NCBI RefSeq assembly: GCF_003957745.1
Contig: NZ_CP020373.1
Span: 868,001 to 932,000, forward strand
Reading direction: 5' to 3'
DNA: 64,000 bases
From: Shewanella khirikhana
Lineage (GTDB): Bacteria; Pseudomonadota; Gammaproteobacteria; Enterobacterales; Shewanellaceae
Part shown: positions 18,269-26,836 of the stretch, one piece after another
How the letters are laid out: the number at the start of each line of letters is the position of its first letter
Position numbering within the stretch: the first letter of the stretch is position 1
Made by a program: the position numbers and the translations under genes
Notes under the pieces: generated by a model
What the model was told of the DNA's origin: nothing
Database searches by the model: none
The model's input: the letters and a program-made list of their open reading frames with translations, nothing else

Positions 18269-19537
18269 ATGTCGGTGCTCAAATCCATTATTAACGCCAA
18301 CAAACGCGGCGAGCAGAAGGGCATTTTTGCCGTCTGCTCTGCCCAGGTGTTGGTGCTGCGAGCGGCGCTGCGCCATGCCGCCCAAAGCGGCTCGCCGCTG
18401 CTGATAGAAGCCACCGCCAATCAGGTAAACCAGCACGGCGGTTACACTGGTATGACGGCAAAGGATTTTATCGCCTTTGTCTACGGCCTTGCCGATACCG
18501 AAGGACTGGCGAGAGAGCAGCTGGTGTTCGGCGGCGATCATCTGGGCCCGGTGGCCTGGAAACACCTGCCGCCCGAAGCTGCCATGGCCGAGGCCGAAGC
18601 CCTGGTGCGCTCCTTCGTGGAGGCAGGTTTTGAGAAAATTCATCTCGATACCAGCATGGCCTGCCATGGCGAGCAGGAGCCACTTGGCGATGCCCTTATT
18701 GCCAGGCGGGCGGCGAGGCTTTGTAAGGTGGCCGAAGATGCCGCCAACGGCCGTGCGATTTCCTATGTGGTTGGCACCGAAGTGCCGCCGCCCGGCGGTG
18801 TTGCCAGCCTGCATGCGCTGGAAGTGACCCCGGTGCCTGCCATAGAAACCACGGTCAGTGCCCATCAGCAGGCGTTTTTGGCAGCGGGCTTGGATGAATC
18901 AGTTTGGCAGCGGGTGATTGCGCTGGTGGTGCAGCCCGGCGTTGAATTTGGCCACAGCGATGTGCATCAGTACGATTCAAGCTTGCTTGAGTGCCAGCGC
19001 CGTTTTATCCGTAGCCAGCCCAATCTGGTGTATGAGGCCCATTCCACCGATTATCAGCTGCCTGAGCATTACCCGGCGCTGGTGGCAGACCACTTTGCCA
19101 TTCTCAAGGTGGGACCGGCACTGACCTTCGCCCTGCGCGAGGCTCTGTTTGCCCTCGACCATATCGAGGCGCTTTTGGTGCCTGTGTGCGAGCGCGCTGG
19201 GCTGCGGGCGCTGTGCGAAGACAAAATGCTGTCAGACCCAGGCTTTTGGCGCTCGTTTTACACCGACCCCCATGAACGGGAATGGCAACTGGGGTTCAGC
19301 TACAGCGACCGGATCCGCTATTACTGGCCAGAGCTGAGTCTTGCCATAGACAAGCTGCTGCAAAACCTGAGTAAGCCGATACCGCTGCCCCTCATCAGCC
19401 AATACCTGCCACTGCAATACCCCAAGGTGCTGCGCGGACAACTGCCCGCCATCGCCCTCGAGCTGGTGCTCGACCATATTACTCAGGTGCTTGAGCCTTA
19501 CGCCAACGCCTGCTGCCTGAGCACAAAAAAAGGATAG
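18269..19537 (+). CDS. agaZ: AgaZ: GatZ/KbaZ-family protein of the tagatose-phosphate branch
   Basis: A 422-residue member of the GatZ/KbaZ/AgaZ family. Conserved stretches include LIEATANQVNQ..GYTGM, GGDHLGP, FEKIHLDTSM and YEAHSTDYQ. In E. coli this family is the non-catalytic partner of tagatose-1,6-bisphosphate aldolase; in Shewanella it has been proposed to act as tagatose-6-phosphate kinase. No aldolase (GatY/KbaY) gene is present in this window, so the exact role is open. I take the ATG 4 bp after the agaO stop (MSVLKSIINANKRGEQ); the frame is open further upstream inside agaO but that part is not conserved. Translationally coupled within the operon. Confidence 0.88.
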   Translation: MSVLKSIINANKRGEQKGIFAVCSAQVLVLRAALRHAAQSGSPLLIEATANQVNQHGGYTGMTAKDFIAFVYGLADTEGLAREQLVFGGDHLGPVAWKHLPPEAAMAEAEALVRSFVEAGFEKIHLDTSMACHGEQEPLGDALIARRAARLCKVAEDAANGRAISYVVGTEVPPPGGVASLHALEVTPVPAIETTVSAHQQAFLAAGLDESVWQRVIALVVQPGVEFGHSDVHQYDSSLLECQRRFIRSQPNLVYEAHSTDYQLPEHYPALVADHFAILKVGPALTFALREALFALDHIEALLVPVCERAGLRALCEDKMLSDPGFWRSFYTDPHEREWQLGFSYSDRIRYYWPELSLAIDKLLQNLSKPIPLPLISQYLPLQYPKVLRGQLPAIALELVLDHITQVLEPYANACCLSTKKG

Positions 19538-19543
19538 ATTTTC

Positions 19544-20749
19544 ATGCAAGTTAACGACTTATCAAAGACCAGGATCTGTCCGGAATTTGCCCAGAGTGCA
19601 CTTTTTAGCCCACCCAGGGGCGCTGAGCACACCGCCAAAGAGATCTGCCAGCAGCCCGCGCTTTGGCGCACTCTGTGCCAGCAATTTCTGAGTGAGAAGT
19701 CGCGGCTGGATGGGTTTATTTCGCCGCTGCTGGCAAAAGAGAATTTGCGGATTTTGCTGGTGGGCGCCGGAACATCGGCCTACATCGGCGAGGCGCTGGC
19801 GGCAACGCTTGCAAGGCACCTGCCGCTGGCAAGCCAGAGTGTGGAGGCGGTGGCGACTACGGATCTGGTGTCCCATCCGCACCTGTATCTTCGCAGCGGC
19901 AGTCCTACCTTGCTGGTGTCCTACGGCCGCTCCGGCAACAGTCCCGAGTCCATGGGTGCCATCGCTGTGTGTGATGCGCTTGTGCCTGAGTGTTTTCATC
20001 TGCTGCTGACCTGTAACCCCAACGGTCAAATGGCCGATTATGGCCGCGCTCAGGCTGAACATGCCTGCCTGTGGCTGATGCCTGCGGGCAGTCACGATAA
20101 AAGCTTCGCCATGACCAGCAGTTTCAGCTGCATGTATTTGGCTACCTTATTGTTATTTACCGATAGCGGCAGCGAAAAGAACGGTTCTCTTACCCGTGCT
20201 GCTGCCATGGCTGAGGGCATTGTCGAGGGGCATCTCGATAAGCTGTATCAGCTGGCGTCCCTGGATCTGTCGCGCTGGGTGTACCTTGGTGCAGGCCCGC
20301 TAAAAGGTGTGGCCCGGGAGGCGGCGCTTAAGTTACTGGAGCTTAGCGCCGGTAAGGTGATGGGGGTGTTTGAGAGCCCCCTTGGCTTTCGCCACGGCCC
20401 CAAATCGCTGGTGGATGTGGATACGGCCGTGGTGCTGCTGGCTTCCTCAGAGCCCTACGCCCGTGCTTTCGATGAGGACATGGCCGATGAGCTTATCCGT
20501 GACGGTGCCTGCGCCCGGGTGCAACTGTTAAAAGAGGAAGACTTTTGCAGTGACGGTGAGGCGCGGCTCGATGAAGTCTGGCTTACCTTGCCCTTTATCC
20601 TGTATTGTCAACTTTTGGCCTACTTCAAGGCACTGCAACTTGGCATCAGCCCGGATAATCCCTGTCCCGGTGGACAGGTGAACCGGGTCGTTCAGGGGGT
20701 GACTTTGCATCCGCTGTCCCTCTATCGAAAGCCGCTTGCAGGGGACTGA
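19544..20749 (+). CDS. agaS: Galactosamine-6-phosphate deaminase/isomerase (SIS domains)
   Basis: A 401-residue protein with two SIS (sugar isomerase) domains. The first includes LLVGAGTSAYIGEALA and LVSYGRSGNSPESMGA; the second includes WVYLGAGPLKGVAREAALKLLELSAG and the GFRHGPKSLVD motif typical of AgaS and GlmS-like isomerases. It should convert GalN-6-phosphate to tagatose-6-phosphate plus ammonia. It starts 6 bp after agaZ with an AAGGA SD and ends 2 bp before agaK. Length is usual for AgaS (about 385-400). Confidence 0.92.
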   Translation: MQVNDLSKTRICPEFAQSALFSPPRGAEHTAKEICQQPALWRTLCQQFLSEKSRLDGFISPLLAKENLRILLVGAGTSAYIGEALAATLARHLPLASQSVEAVATTDLVSHPHLYLRSGSPTLLVSYGRSGNSPESMGAIAVCDALVPECFHLLLTCNPNGQMADYGRAQAEHACLWLMPAGSHDKSFAMTSSFSCMYLATLLLFTDSGSEKNGSLTRAAAMAEGIVEGHLDKLYQLASLDLSRWVYLGAGPLKGVAREAALKLLELSAGKVMGVFESPLGFRHGPKSLVDVDTAVVLLASSEPYARAFDEDMADELIRDGACARVQLLKEEDFCSDGEARLDEVWLTLPFILYCQLLAYFKALQLGISPDNPCPGGQVNRVVQGVTLHPLSLYRKPLAGD

Positions 20750-20751
20750 TT

Positions 20752-21843
20752 ATGCATTACGGATTGGACATCGGCGGCACCAAAATCGCCCCGGCAGTAT
20801 TTGATGCCAGCCTTGGCTGCATCGAGCAGTGGCAAACGGCAACGCCGGTAAATGACTATGAGGCTTTTCTCGCAACCGTGTGTGAGCAGGTTGCCAGAGC
20901 CGATATGCTGGCGGCAAAGCGTCCCGGCAATGACCATGACGCTGCAAAGGGCAACACCATGCTGTGCCTTGGCAGTGTCGGCATTGCTCTGCCGGGGGTT
21001 ATTCAGGCCGACGGCCGGGTGCTCTCAAGCAACGTGCCCTGCCTGAATGGACGCTTTGTGGCTGACGATCTGGCGCGCCGTCTTGGCAGACCTGTGGCCA
21101 TTGGCAACGATTGTCGCTGCTTTACCCTGTCCGAAGCCATGCTTGGCGCCGGAAGAGGGCATCAGCGAATTCTTGGGGTGATCCTCGGCACCGGCCTTGG
21201 CGGCGGGATCTGTATCGACGGCAAGCTTATCCTGGGCGCCCAGTGCCTGGCCGGAGAGTTTGGTCATCTGGGGCTCGCCGCATCTGTGGTGATGCGCCAT
21301 CAGCTGCCGCTGTTTGATTGCGGCTGCGGCCTTAAAGGCTGCGCCGAGACCTATGTATCCGGCACCGGCCTTGGCAGGCTTTATCGGCACTTTGGCGGCG
21401 CCGCCGACACTTATCAGTGGCTCGATGCTTACCGTTTGGGGCAGATGCCCGCGGTGCAAGCCTTTGATGCCTACGTGGACGCCCTTGGCAGTGTACTCGC
21501 CGGGCAAATTCTCAGCATGGATCCCGATTGCATCGTCTTTGGCGGCGGCCTTTCGGAGGTGCCTGAAATCATGGCCGCAATTCCCGAGGCTACCGCAAGG
21601 CATCTTTTCAATGGGGTGTCTTTACCTGAGTTTAAGGTGGCTGAGTTTGGTGCTGTCAGTGGGGTGAGAGGCGCGGCGCTCCTTGGCCGAGAGCTGATGT
21701 TTGGCCGCGAGCTGAAAATGGGGCAGGACCTGTCGGCGTGCAGCCCTGAGCCAACTGCCAACAGCCCTGAGCCAACTGTCAACAGCCCTGAGCATGAAGA
21801 TAACAACGTCGAGCCGACTTTGCTGCGGGGTAGGGCCTCATGA
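20752..21843 (+). CDS. agaK: ROK-family N-acetylgalactosamine kinase with repeat-bearing C-terminal tail
   Basis: A 363-residue ROK kinase. The N-terminal ATP-binding motif is GLDIGGTKIAPAVFD, the catalytic Asp lies in AIGNDCRC, the phosphate loop is GVILGTGLGGGI, and the ROK zinc motif GEFGHLGL...CGCGLKGCAETYVSG is complete. In the aga operon it should phosphorylate GalNAc at O6. After the ROK domain ends (~residue 325) there is a ~35-residue tail with repeated SPEPTxN units, encoded by 21-bp repeats; it is not part of the usual fold and is probably disordered. The stop overlaps the agaA start (ATGA). Confidence 0.9.
   Translation: MHYGLDIGGTKIAPAVFDASLGCIEQWQTATPVNDYEAFLATVCEQVARADMLAAKRPGNDHDAAKGNTMLCLGSVGIALPGVIQADGRVLSSNVPCLNGRFVADDLARRLGRPVAIGNDCRCFTLSEAMLGAGRGHQRILGVILGTGLGGGICIDGKLILGAQCLAGEFGHLGLAASVVMRHQLPLFDCGCGLKGCAETYVSGTGLGRLYRHFGGAADTYQWLDAYRLGQMPAVQAFDAYVDALGSVLAGQILSMDPDCIVFGGGLSEVPEIMAAIPEATARHLFNGVSLPEFKVAEFGAVSGVRGAALLGRELMFGRELKMGQDLSACSPEPTANSPEPTVNSPEHEDNNVEPTLLRGRAS
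21741..21803 (+). repeat. 21-bp tandem repeat in the 3' end of agaK
   Basis: Two near-identical 21-bp units (21741-21761 and 21762-21782, one base different) plus a third that matches for about 11 bases. Each unit encodes seven residues of the pattern SPEPTxN. It lies outside the conserved kinase domain. Confidence 0.9.
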
Positions 21844-23213
21844 GTGCAAACGCGACTGAAAATGCGCCCCACAATCTGCCCGAATATGCACTCAGCGATG
21901 CCCTTGCCAAGGGCACTATCGAATATTGGCTAAACCCTGCCAGTGCCTTTATCGGTAAGGAGATGGCGCCAGTCATCAGCCCCTGGATAGGCATAGGCGC
22001 GGGTGTTATTCAGGCCATAGAGCAGACCGCGCCTGTATCAGACTCTGGTTCAGGCCCTGGTTCAGGCCCTGGTTCAGGCCCTGGTTCAGGCTCTGGTTCA
22101 GACTCTGGCTCAGACTCTGGCTCAGGCCCTGGCTCAGACTCTGGCTCAGGCTCAGACCCGGTGACGCCCTGTTATTCCTTTGCAGGAACCCTGACACCTG
22201 CGCTGATTGATACCCAGGTCAATGGCGGCGGCGGGGTGCTGTTTAATCAGCAGCCGACCGTCGCGGCACTTGCAACCATGACCGGTACCCATGGCCGTTT
22301 CGGCAGCGGCGCGCTGCTGCCAACGGTTATCAGTGATGATATTGGCCCGATGGCCGACGCGCTGCAAGCGGTGATTGATGCCAGAGATCAGGGCAACTGG
22401 ATGCTGGTAGGCATTCATTTCGAAGGGCCGCATCTGGGCAGTGATAAACGGGGCTGCCACAGCGAAGTGAAGTTAAGAGCCCTGGGTGAAGATGAGTTCA
22501 ATCTGTACCTCAAAGCCAAAGACGAGCTTGGCTGCTGTCTGGTGACCCTGGCCCCTGAACGGGTGGACGCTGTGGATATTCGCCGTCTGGTTGAGGCCGG
22601 TATTCTGGTCAGTCTTGGGCACTCCAACGCGAGCTTTGCCAAAGCCTCAGCGGCAATTGCTGCCGGGGCCAGTGGTTTTACTCATCTTTTCAATGGCATG
22701 TCTGGTATTGCAGGGCGTGAGCCCGGCATGGTGGGCGCTGCCTTGCTGCATGATACCGTTTATGCAGGCATTATCTTTGATGGCGAGCATCTACATCCGG
22801 CAAGCGCCCAGCTGGCATTTCGTCAGTTGGGGCGGCGACTGATGCTGGTGACCGATGCCATGGGCCCGGCAGGCACTGAGGATACCGAATTCGATTTCTT
22901 TGGCGGCAAGGTGCGCCGCCATGGTATGGCGCTTAAAGATGAGGCGGGCTCTCTGGCCGGCTCGGTACTGACCATGACAGGGGCGCTGCGTTATGCCGTG
23001 CAAACGCTGGGGATTGGCGTTGCCGATGCCCTCGCGATGGCAAGCAGTTCGCCTGCGGCGTTCCTTGGCCTCAGTGACCGGGGCCATATAAGCCTTGGCG
23101 CGAGGGCCGACCTGCTGGCGCTGGATAGCGGTTTACATCAGTTGCATCGCTGGCAGGGTGGCAGTCTGGTAGCGGGCGCTGAACCGGGTGCCGATGTCGC
23201 CCAGGGGATCTAG
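21840..23213 (+). CDS. agaA: GalNAc-6-phosphate deacetylase with inserted Gly/Ser/Asp-rich linker
   Basis: A 457-residue NagA-type amidohydrolase (AgaAII in Shewanella terms) that removes acetate from GalNAc-6-phosphate. Active-site elements are intact: DTQVNGGGG, HFEGPHLG (metal Glu), LGHSNA, THLFNGMS and the catalytic Asp in VTDAMGPAGT. The odd part is residues ~67-106, a low-complexity SDSG/SGPG stretch encoded by a 12-bp tandem repeat. It falls in the N-terminal beta-sandwich domain, in a loop just before the strand leading to the TIM barrel, where NagA normally has only about ten residues. It overlaps agaK by 4 bp. A longer-than-usual N-terminal segment (~20 residues) precedes the fold. 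Confidence 0.88.
   Translation: MSANATENAPHNLPEYALSDALAKGTIEYWLNPASAFIGKEMAPVISPWIGIGAGVIQAIEQTAPVSDSGSGPGSGPGSGPGSGSGSDSGSDSGSGPGSDSGSGSDPVTPCYSFAGTLTPALIDTQVNGGGGVLFNQQPTVAALATMTGTHGRFGSGALLPTVISDDIGPMADALQAVIDARDQGNWMLVGIHFEGPHLGSDKRGCHSEVKLRALGEDEFNLYLKAKDELGCCLVTLAPERVDAVDIRRLVEAGILVSLGHSNASFAKASAAIAAGASGFTHLFNGMSGIAGREPGMVGAALLHDTVYAGIIFDGEHLHPASAQLAFRQLGRRLMLVTDAMGPAGTEDTEFDFFGGKVRRHGMALKDEAGSLAGSVLTMTGALRYAVQTLGIGVADALAMASSSPAAFLGLSDRGHISLGARADLLALDSGLHQLHRWQGGSLVAGAEPGADVAQGI
22038..22157 (+). repeat. 12-bp minisatellite inside agaA
   Basis: About ten head-to-tail copies of a TCAGRCYCTGGY unit: nine are close to consensus and the last is degenerate. Each unit encodes SDSG or SGPG/SGSG. 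Because the unit is a multiple of three, gain or loss of copies keeps the reading frame. Confidence 0.95.
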
Positions 23214-23255
23214 CTTTACCCTGTCGGCACAAATGAAACTCAACGGAGAATAATA

Positions 23256-24644
23256 ATGAAAACAAGCGTTTCAGAAACAAGCATTGCTGAAAATAGTGCA
23301 GCGAAAGCCGGGGTGAACTCAGCTTCACCAACATCGACCTTTTTGCCTATGGTGTTGATTGGTATTTTGTTTTTTGTGTTCGGCTTTGTCACCTGGCTCA
23401 ATGGCGCCCTGATCCCCTTTCTAAAAATCGCCTGTGAACTCAACGAATTGCAGGCATATATGGTGACCTTTGTATTTTACATCGCCTATTTTGTAATGGC
23501 GCTGCCCATGTCGGGGCTCCTTGAGCGTTACGGCTATCGCGCCGGGCTGCAAATCGGTCTTGGGGTGATGGCGCTCGGCGCACTCTTGTTTATTCCGGCG
23601 GCCTTCAGCCACACCTTTGGTATGTTTTTGCTGGCGCTGTTTGTGCTTGGCACCGGCCTGACCATACTGCAAACCGCCGCCAACCCCTACATTGTGGTGA
23701 TAGGCCCACGGGAAAGTGCCGCTATGCGCATCAGCTGCATGGGGATTGTGAACAAGGGTGCGGGGATCCTGGTGCCACTGCTGTTTACCGCCTGGGTGTT
23801 GACTGGCATGGACGCATACAGCGCTGATGCGCTGGCGGCCCTGGATGAAGGCGCCAGGCAGGAGGCTCTGCAGGCACTGTCTGCCCGACTGGTTACCCCT
23901 TATCTGGCCATGGCGGGCGTGCTGATAGCGCTGATTTTTTATGTGCGTTTATCGCCACTGCCTGAACCCGACTTGGGGCAGGGGGCTTCCAGTGACAGTG
24001 AGAGCCGTGCGGCTCAGAAGGTGCACTGGCGGGAGCTGGGTGCCCATCCCAAGGTCATTCTCGGGGCGTTGACGCTGTTTTTGTATGTAGGCGTCGAAGT
24101 GATTGCCGGTGACAGCATTGGTCTTTATGGCCGCCATCTGGGACTGGATAACTTCGGTGTGCTGACCTCCTACACCATGGCCTTTATGGTGCTTGGCTAC
24201 CTGCTCGGCATTGCCACTATTCCTAGGCTGATGAGCCAAAAGACCGCGCTGGCGTTTTCGGCGCTGTGCGGTATTGGGCTCAGTTTTGGGATTATCTTCG
24301 CCGATGAATCCAGCATGATGCTCTCAGGCTTGCTGTTAGTTCCTCTTGGGATCCCGGCTATTCCCGACCCTGTGCTTTACCTTGCGCTGCTTGGCTTTGC
24401 CAATGCGCTGGTGTGGCCTGCGGTGTGGCCGCTGGCCCTTGATGGCCTTGGCAGGCTCACCGCCAGCGCCTCGGCGCTGCTGATTATGGGGATTGCCGGC
24501 GGCGCCTTGTTGCCGCTGCTGTACGGCGCCTTGGTCGAGAGCGGCATAGGTCATCAGGGGGCTTATGGCATCCTCTTGCCCTGCTATTCGGTCATTCTGT
24601 TCTACGCCCTGATAGGTCACAGACTGAAAAGCTGGTTTGGCTGA
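23256..24644 (+). CDS. agaP: GalNAc permease, MFS (FucP/NagP-like)
   Basis: A 462-residue, 12-helix major facilitator superfamily sugar:H+ symporter of the fucose-permease type. Characteristic stretches are FFVFGFVTWLNGALIPFL in helix 1, LQTAANPYIVVIGP in helix 4 and a second-half Gly-rich set of helices. As the last gene of the aga operon it is the expected inner-membrane GalNAc importer (AgaP). SD GGAGAA lies 6 bp before the ATG; a 42-bp gap separates it from agaA. The first ~25 residues are polar and precede the first helix. A terminator follows 58 bp after the stop. Confidence 0.9.
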   Translation: MKTSVSETSIAENSAAKAGVNSASPTSTFLPMVLIGILFFVFGFVTWLNGALIPFLKIACELNELQAYMVTFVFYIAYFVMALPMSGLLERYGYRAGLQIGLGVMALGALLFIPAAFSHTFGMFLLALFVLGTGLTILQTAANPYIVVIGPRESAAMRISCMGIVNKGAGILVPLLFTAWVLTGMDAYSADALAALDEGARQEALQALSARLVTPYLAMAGVLIALIFYVRLSPLPEPDLGQGASSDSESRAAQKVHWRELGAHPKVILGALTLFLYVGVEVIAGDSIGLYGRHLGLDNFGVLTSYTMAFMVLGYLLGIATIPRLMSQKTALAFSALCGIGLSFGIIFADESSMMLSGLLLVPLGIPAIPDPVLYLALLGFANALVWPAVWPLALDGLGRLTASASALLIMGIAGGALLPLLYGALVESGIGHQGAYGILLPCYSVILFYALIGHRLKSWFG

Positions 24645-24702
24645 GTTCTCGAGTAAGGCGGCTTACCTGCAAGGCGTTTAGCTGTACAAACTTTCCAAAA
24701 TA

Positions 24703-24740
24703 AAAGGCCGGTTATCCCAGGGGAAACCGGCCTTTTTTTT
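24703..24740. terminator. Terminator between agaP and panP
   Basis: Stem AAAGGCCGGTT / AACCGGCCTTT with a T run of eight on the plus strand. On the minus strand the hairpin is followed by TTTTATTTT, so it can serve both converging genes. Confidence 0.92.
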
Positions 24741-24810
24741 ATATATCAGAGTTTGCGAAGCGTCGCTTATCGCCTGTGTGCGGCTTTTTTCTTCAGCGCA
24801 CGCTTTGGCC

Positions 24811-26457
24811 TCAATCGCAAACGACTTTGAGGGCGCTGAGGATCTCGGTTTCGCTCGCGGCGATAGCGCGCTGCTCGGCCAGCACCTCTTTGAGGATTTG
24901 CTCTGTGGTCAGCGGGTTTGCCAGCACCACCCTGAACACGGTGCGCTTGTCGGCGCCGTAGATTTTCGGGGCGATACGGGTGCGGGAAACAAAGGAGCGG
25001 CCCTGCTCGCGCTGGCTTTTTTGAATGGCGCGGGTGAGGGCATCAAGCTCGCCGTTGATGGCATCAAGCTTGGCGCTGTCGCCTTTGGCTAGGGCGTCAT
25101 TGAGCGCTTCACGGGCAAATTCGGGCACATGGCGGTAGGTGAGCAGGCAAAGCTCTGGCTCGCTGATAAGCTCAAAATCCGCCTCGGCCTCTATCAGACG
25201 GGCAAAGGCGCGGGCCTTTTCGAGTGAACCATTAATCAAAATCTCGTAGCCTTCGCGGCCGATGATTTGCAAACAGGCATGCACCAGCATCGCCATGCCG
25301 GGGCGGGAGCCTTCGAGGGTCTGGCTGCCCAAGTCTTTGGAGCCCTGACGCAAAATGTATTCGGCGTGATGCTCAATGGCAGACGCGAGGGTCGGGTCTT
25401 TAAACAGCACCATGCCAGCGCCCATGGGCACGTACATTTGCTTGTGCGCATCTATGGTCACTGAGTTGGCAAGTTCAATCCCTTTGAGCAGATGGCGGTA
25501 TTTTTCACTGAGCAGGGTCGCGCCGCCCCAGGCTGCATCCACATGGAAGTGACAATTCAGCTCGGCGGCGAGCGTTGCAAGCTCGGTCAGTGGGTCAACG
25601 TTGCCGGTTTCTGTGGTGCCCGCCACGCCAACAATCGCCATTACCCGAATGTTGCGGGCCTGAAGCGCCTCTGCGGCGTCACGCATGGCGCCCACATCCA
25701 CCTTATTGTGCTCATCCACGGCCACGCTGACGATGTTGTCACGGCCAATACCGAGCAAGTCGGCTGCTTTACCGAGAGAGTAGTGGCCGCGCTCTGACAC
25801 CAGAATCGCCAAATCGTCCCAGCCGTAGTGTTTAAGCGCCTTGTTAAGCCCCTCGCGGGTTACGCCGCGAAATGCGCCATCGGCTTTGAGCAGTTGGTTT
25901 CTGGCTATCCACAGCGCTGTGATATTGGCAACTGTGCCGCCTGAGCAAAAGGCGCCCAGGGAGTGGCTGGCACTGTGCAGATGTTGGCTGTAGAAGTCAT
26001 GACTTTCGCCGAAGGTGAGGTGATGCATCATCCCCAGCACCTGGCGCTCCATTGGTGTAAAGGCCTTGGAAGTCTCGATTTTTACCAGGTTCTGATTCAG
26101 CCCCACCATCAGCTTTGACAGCGGCAGCAAAAAGTACGGCAGTGCCGAGGTCATGTGGCCAATAAAGGAGGGCGCCGCCGTGTGGACCGACTGAGCCACC
26201 AGATGCGCCATGATGTCGTCCACATAGTCGGACACAAAGCGAGGCTGACGAGGGATTTCCACCGCATCGAAATGCTGCTCAATCTGTGCCAGTGGCTGCT
26301 CGAGGGCGGCAATGCTGCCCTGCAGAAAGCCCGCCAAATCCACCGACAGCTGCTGCTCGATGCGACCCAGGGTCGAATCTGCCGCTTCAGGCACGGTAAA
26401 AATCCGCATCAGGTTGTCTTCTGAGGCCGTGGCACGGCGACTGTGTTTGTCTGTCAT
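24811..26457 (-). CDS. panP: PLP-dependent aspartate 1-decarboxylase (PanP type)
   Basis: A 548-residue group II PLP-dependent decarboxylase. The Schiff-base lysine lies in TIDAHKQMYVPMG, the cofactor-binding Asp in FHVDAAWGG, and GGTVANITALW is the usual substrate/phosphate region. Length and sequence style fit PanP, the pyridoxal-dependent aspartate decarboxylase that supplies beta-alanine for pantothenate in Shewanella and Vibrio that lack pyruvoyl PanD. Glutamate or other aspartate-like decarboxylase activity cannot be excluded from sequence. It is transcribed alone, convergent with the aga operon and divergent from the M4 protease gene. Confidence 0.85.
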   Translation of the reverse strand: MTDKHSRRATASEDNLMRIFTVPEAADSTLGRIEQQLSVDLAGFLQGSIAALEQPLAQIEQHFDAVEIPRQPRFVSDYVDDIMAHLVAQSVHTAAPSFIGHMTSALPYFLLPLSKLMVGLNQNLVKIETSKAFTPMERQVLGMMHHLTFGESHDFYSQHLHSASHSLGAFCSGGTVANITALWIARNQLLKADGAFRGVTREGLNKALKHYGWDDLAILVSERGHYSLGKAADLLGIGRDNIVSVAVDEHNKVDVGAMRDAAEALQARNIRVMAIVGVAGTTETGNVDPLTELATLAAELNCHFHVDAAWGGATLLSEKYRHLLKGIELANSVTIDAHKQMYVPMGAGMVLFKDPTLASAIEHHAEYILRQGSKDLGSQTLEGSRPGMAMLVHACLQIIGREGYEILINGSLEKARAFARLIEAEADFELISEPELCLLTYRHVPEFAREALNDALAKGDSAKLDAINGELDALTRAIQKSQREQGRSFVSRTRIAPKIYGADKRTVFRVVLANPLTTEQILKEVLAEQRAIAASETEILSALKVVCD

Positions 26458-26836
26458 GGCGATAATCTTGGGTGTTACACCAGCGGGCTGGCTGACTCGC
26501 CTGCAACCCAGGCTGCAGACGGCAAAAGGGAGGTCACTTTACTGCAAGGTTCACGCTTCATCAAGGGTGAGGGGCTTTCTGCGCTGCTGCTGATATTAAA
26601 GCTCAGCCAATCAAGGGTTAATGAATTGCATACTGTAAAATCTTATTCAAAGGCTAATTGGCCAAAAGGCGAATAAAATCGTTGATTTGTAGCATTATGT
26701 AACTATATTGTTACAGTGTATTTCGAAAGAGTTTACAAAAGCTTTACAAATACCCTTGAGCTAACACTTCGGTTGTGACAGTTTGTGCCAACCGAGGCGC
26801 GAGTTTCGGACAAAACAACTATAAAAGGAACAGCAC
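26458..26836. other. Divergent intergenic region between panP and the M4 protease gene
   Basis: 379 bp with no credible gene. It is AT-rich over its right half (from about 26600), consistent with promoter DNA, and contains the 18-bp palindrome described separately. A second TTTACAAA-like pair (GTTTACAAAAGCTTTACAAA at about 26731-26750) lies just downstream of it. Confidence 0.6.
26698..26715. promoter_or_regulatory. Perfect 18-bp palindrome upstream of the M4 protease gene
   Basis: TGTAACTATATTGTTACA, two perfect 6-bp arms around a 6-bp AT spacer, centred about 130 bp before the protease start codon. The layout matches a dimeric repressor/activator site; the TGTAAx-N6-xTTACA layout resembles TyrR boxes but the inner base differs. 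The regulator is unknown. Confidence 0.5.

Noticed and set aside
22038..22157. CRISPR-like direct repeats
   Set aside because: Units are contiguous 12-mers with no spacers and are in frame with agaA, so this is a coding minisatellite.
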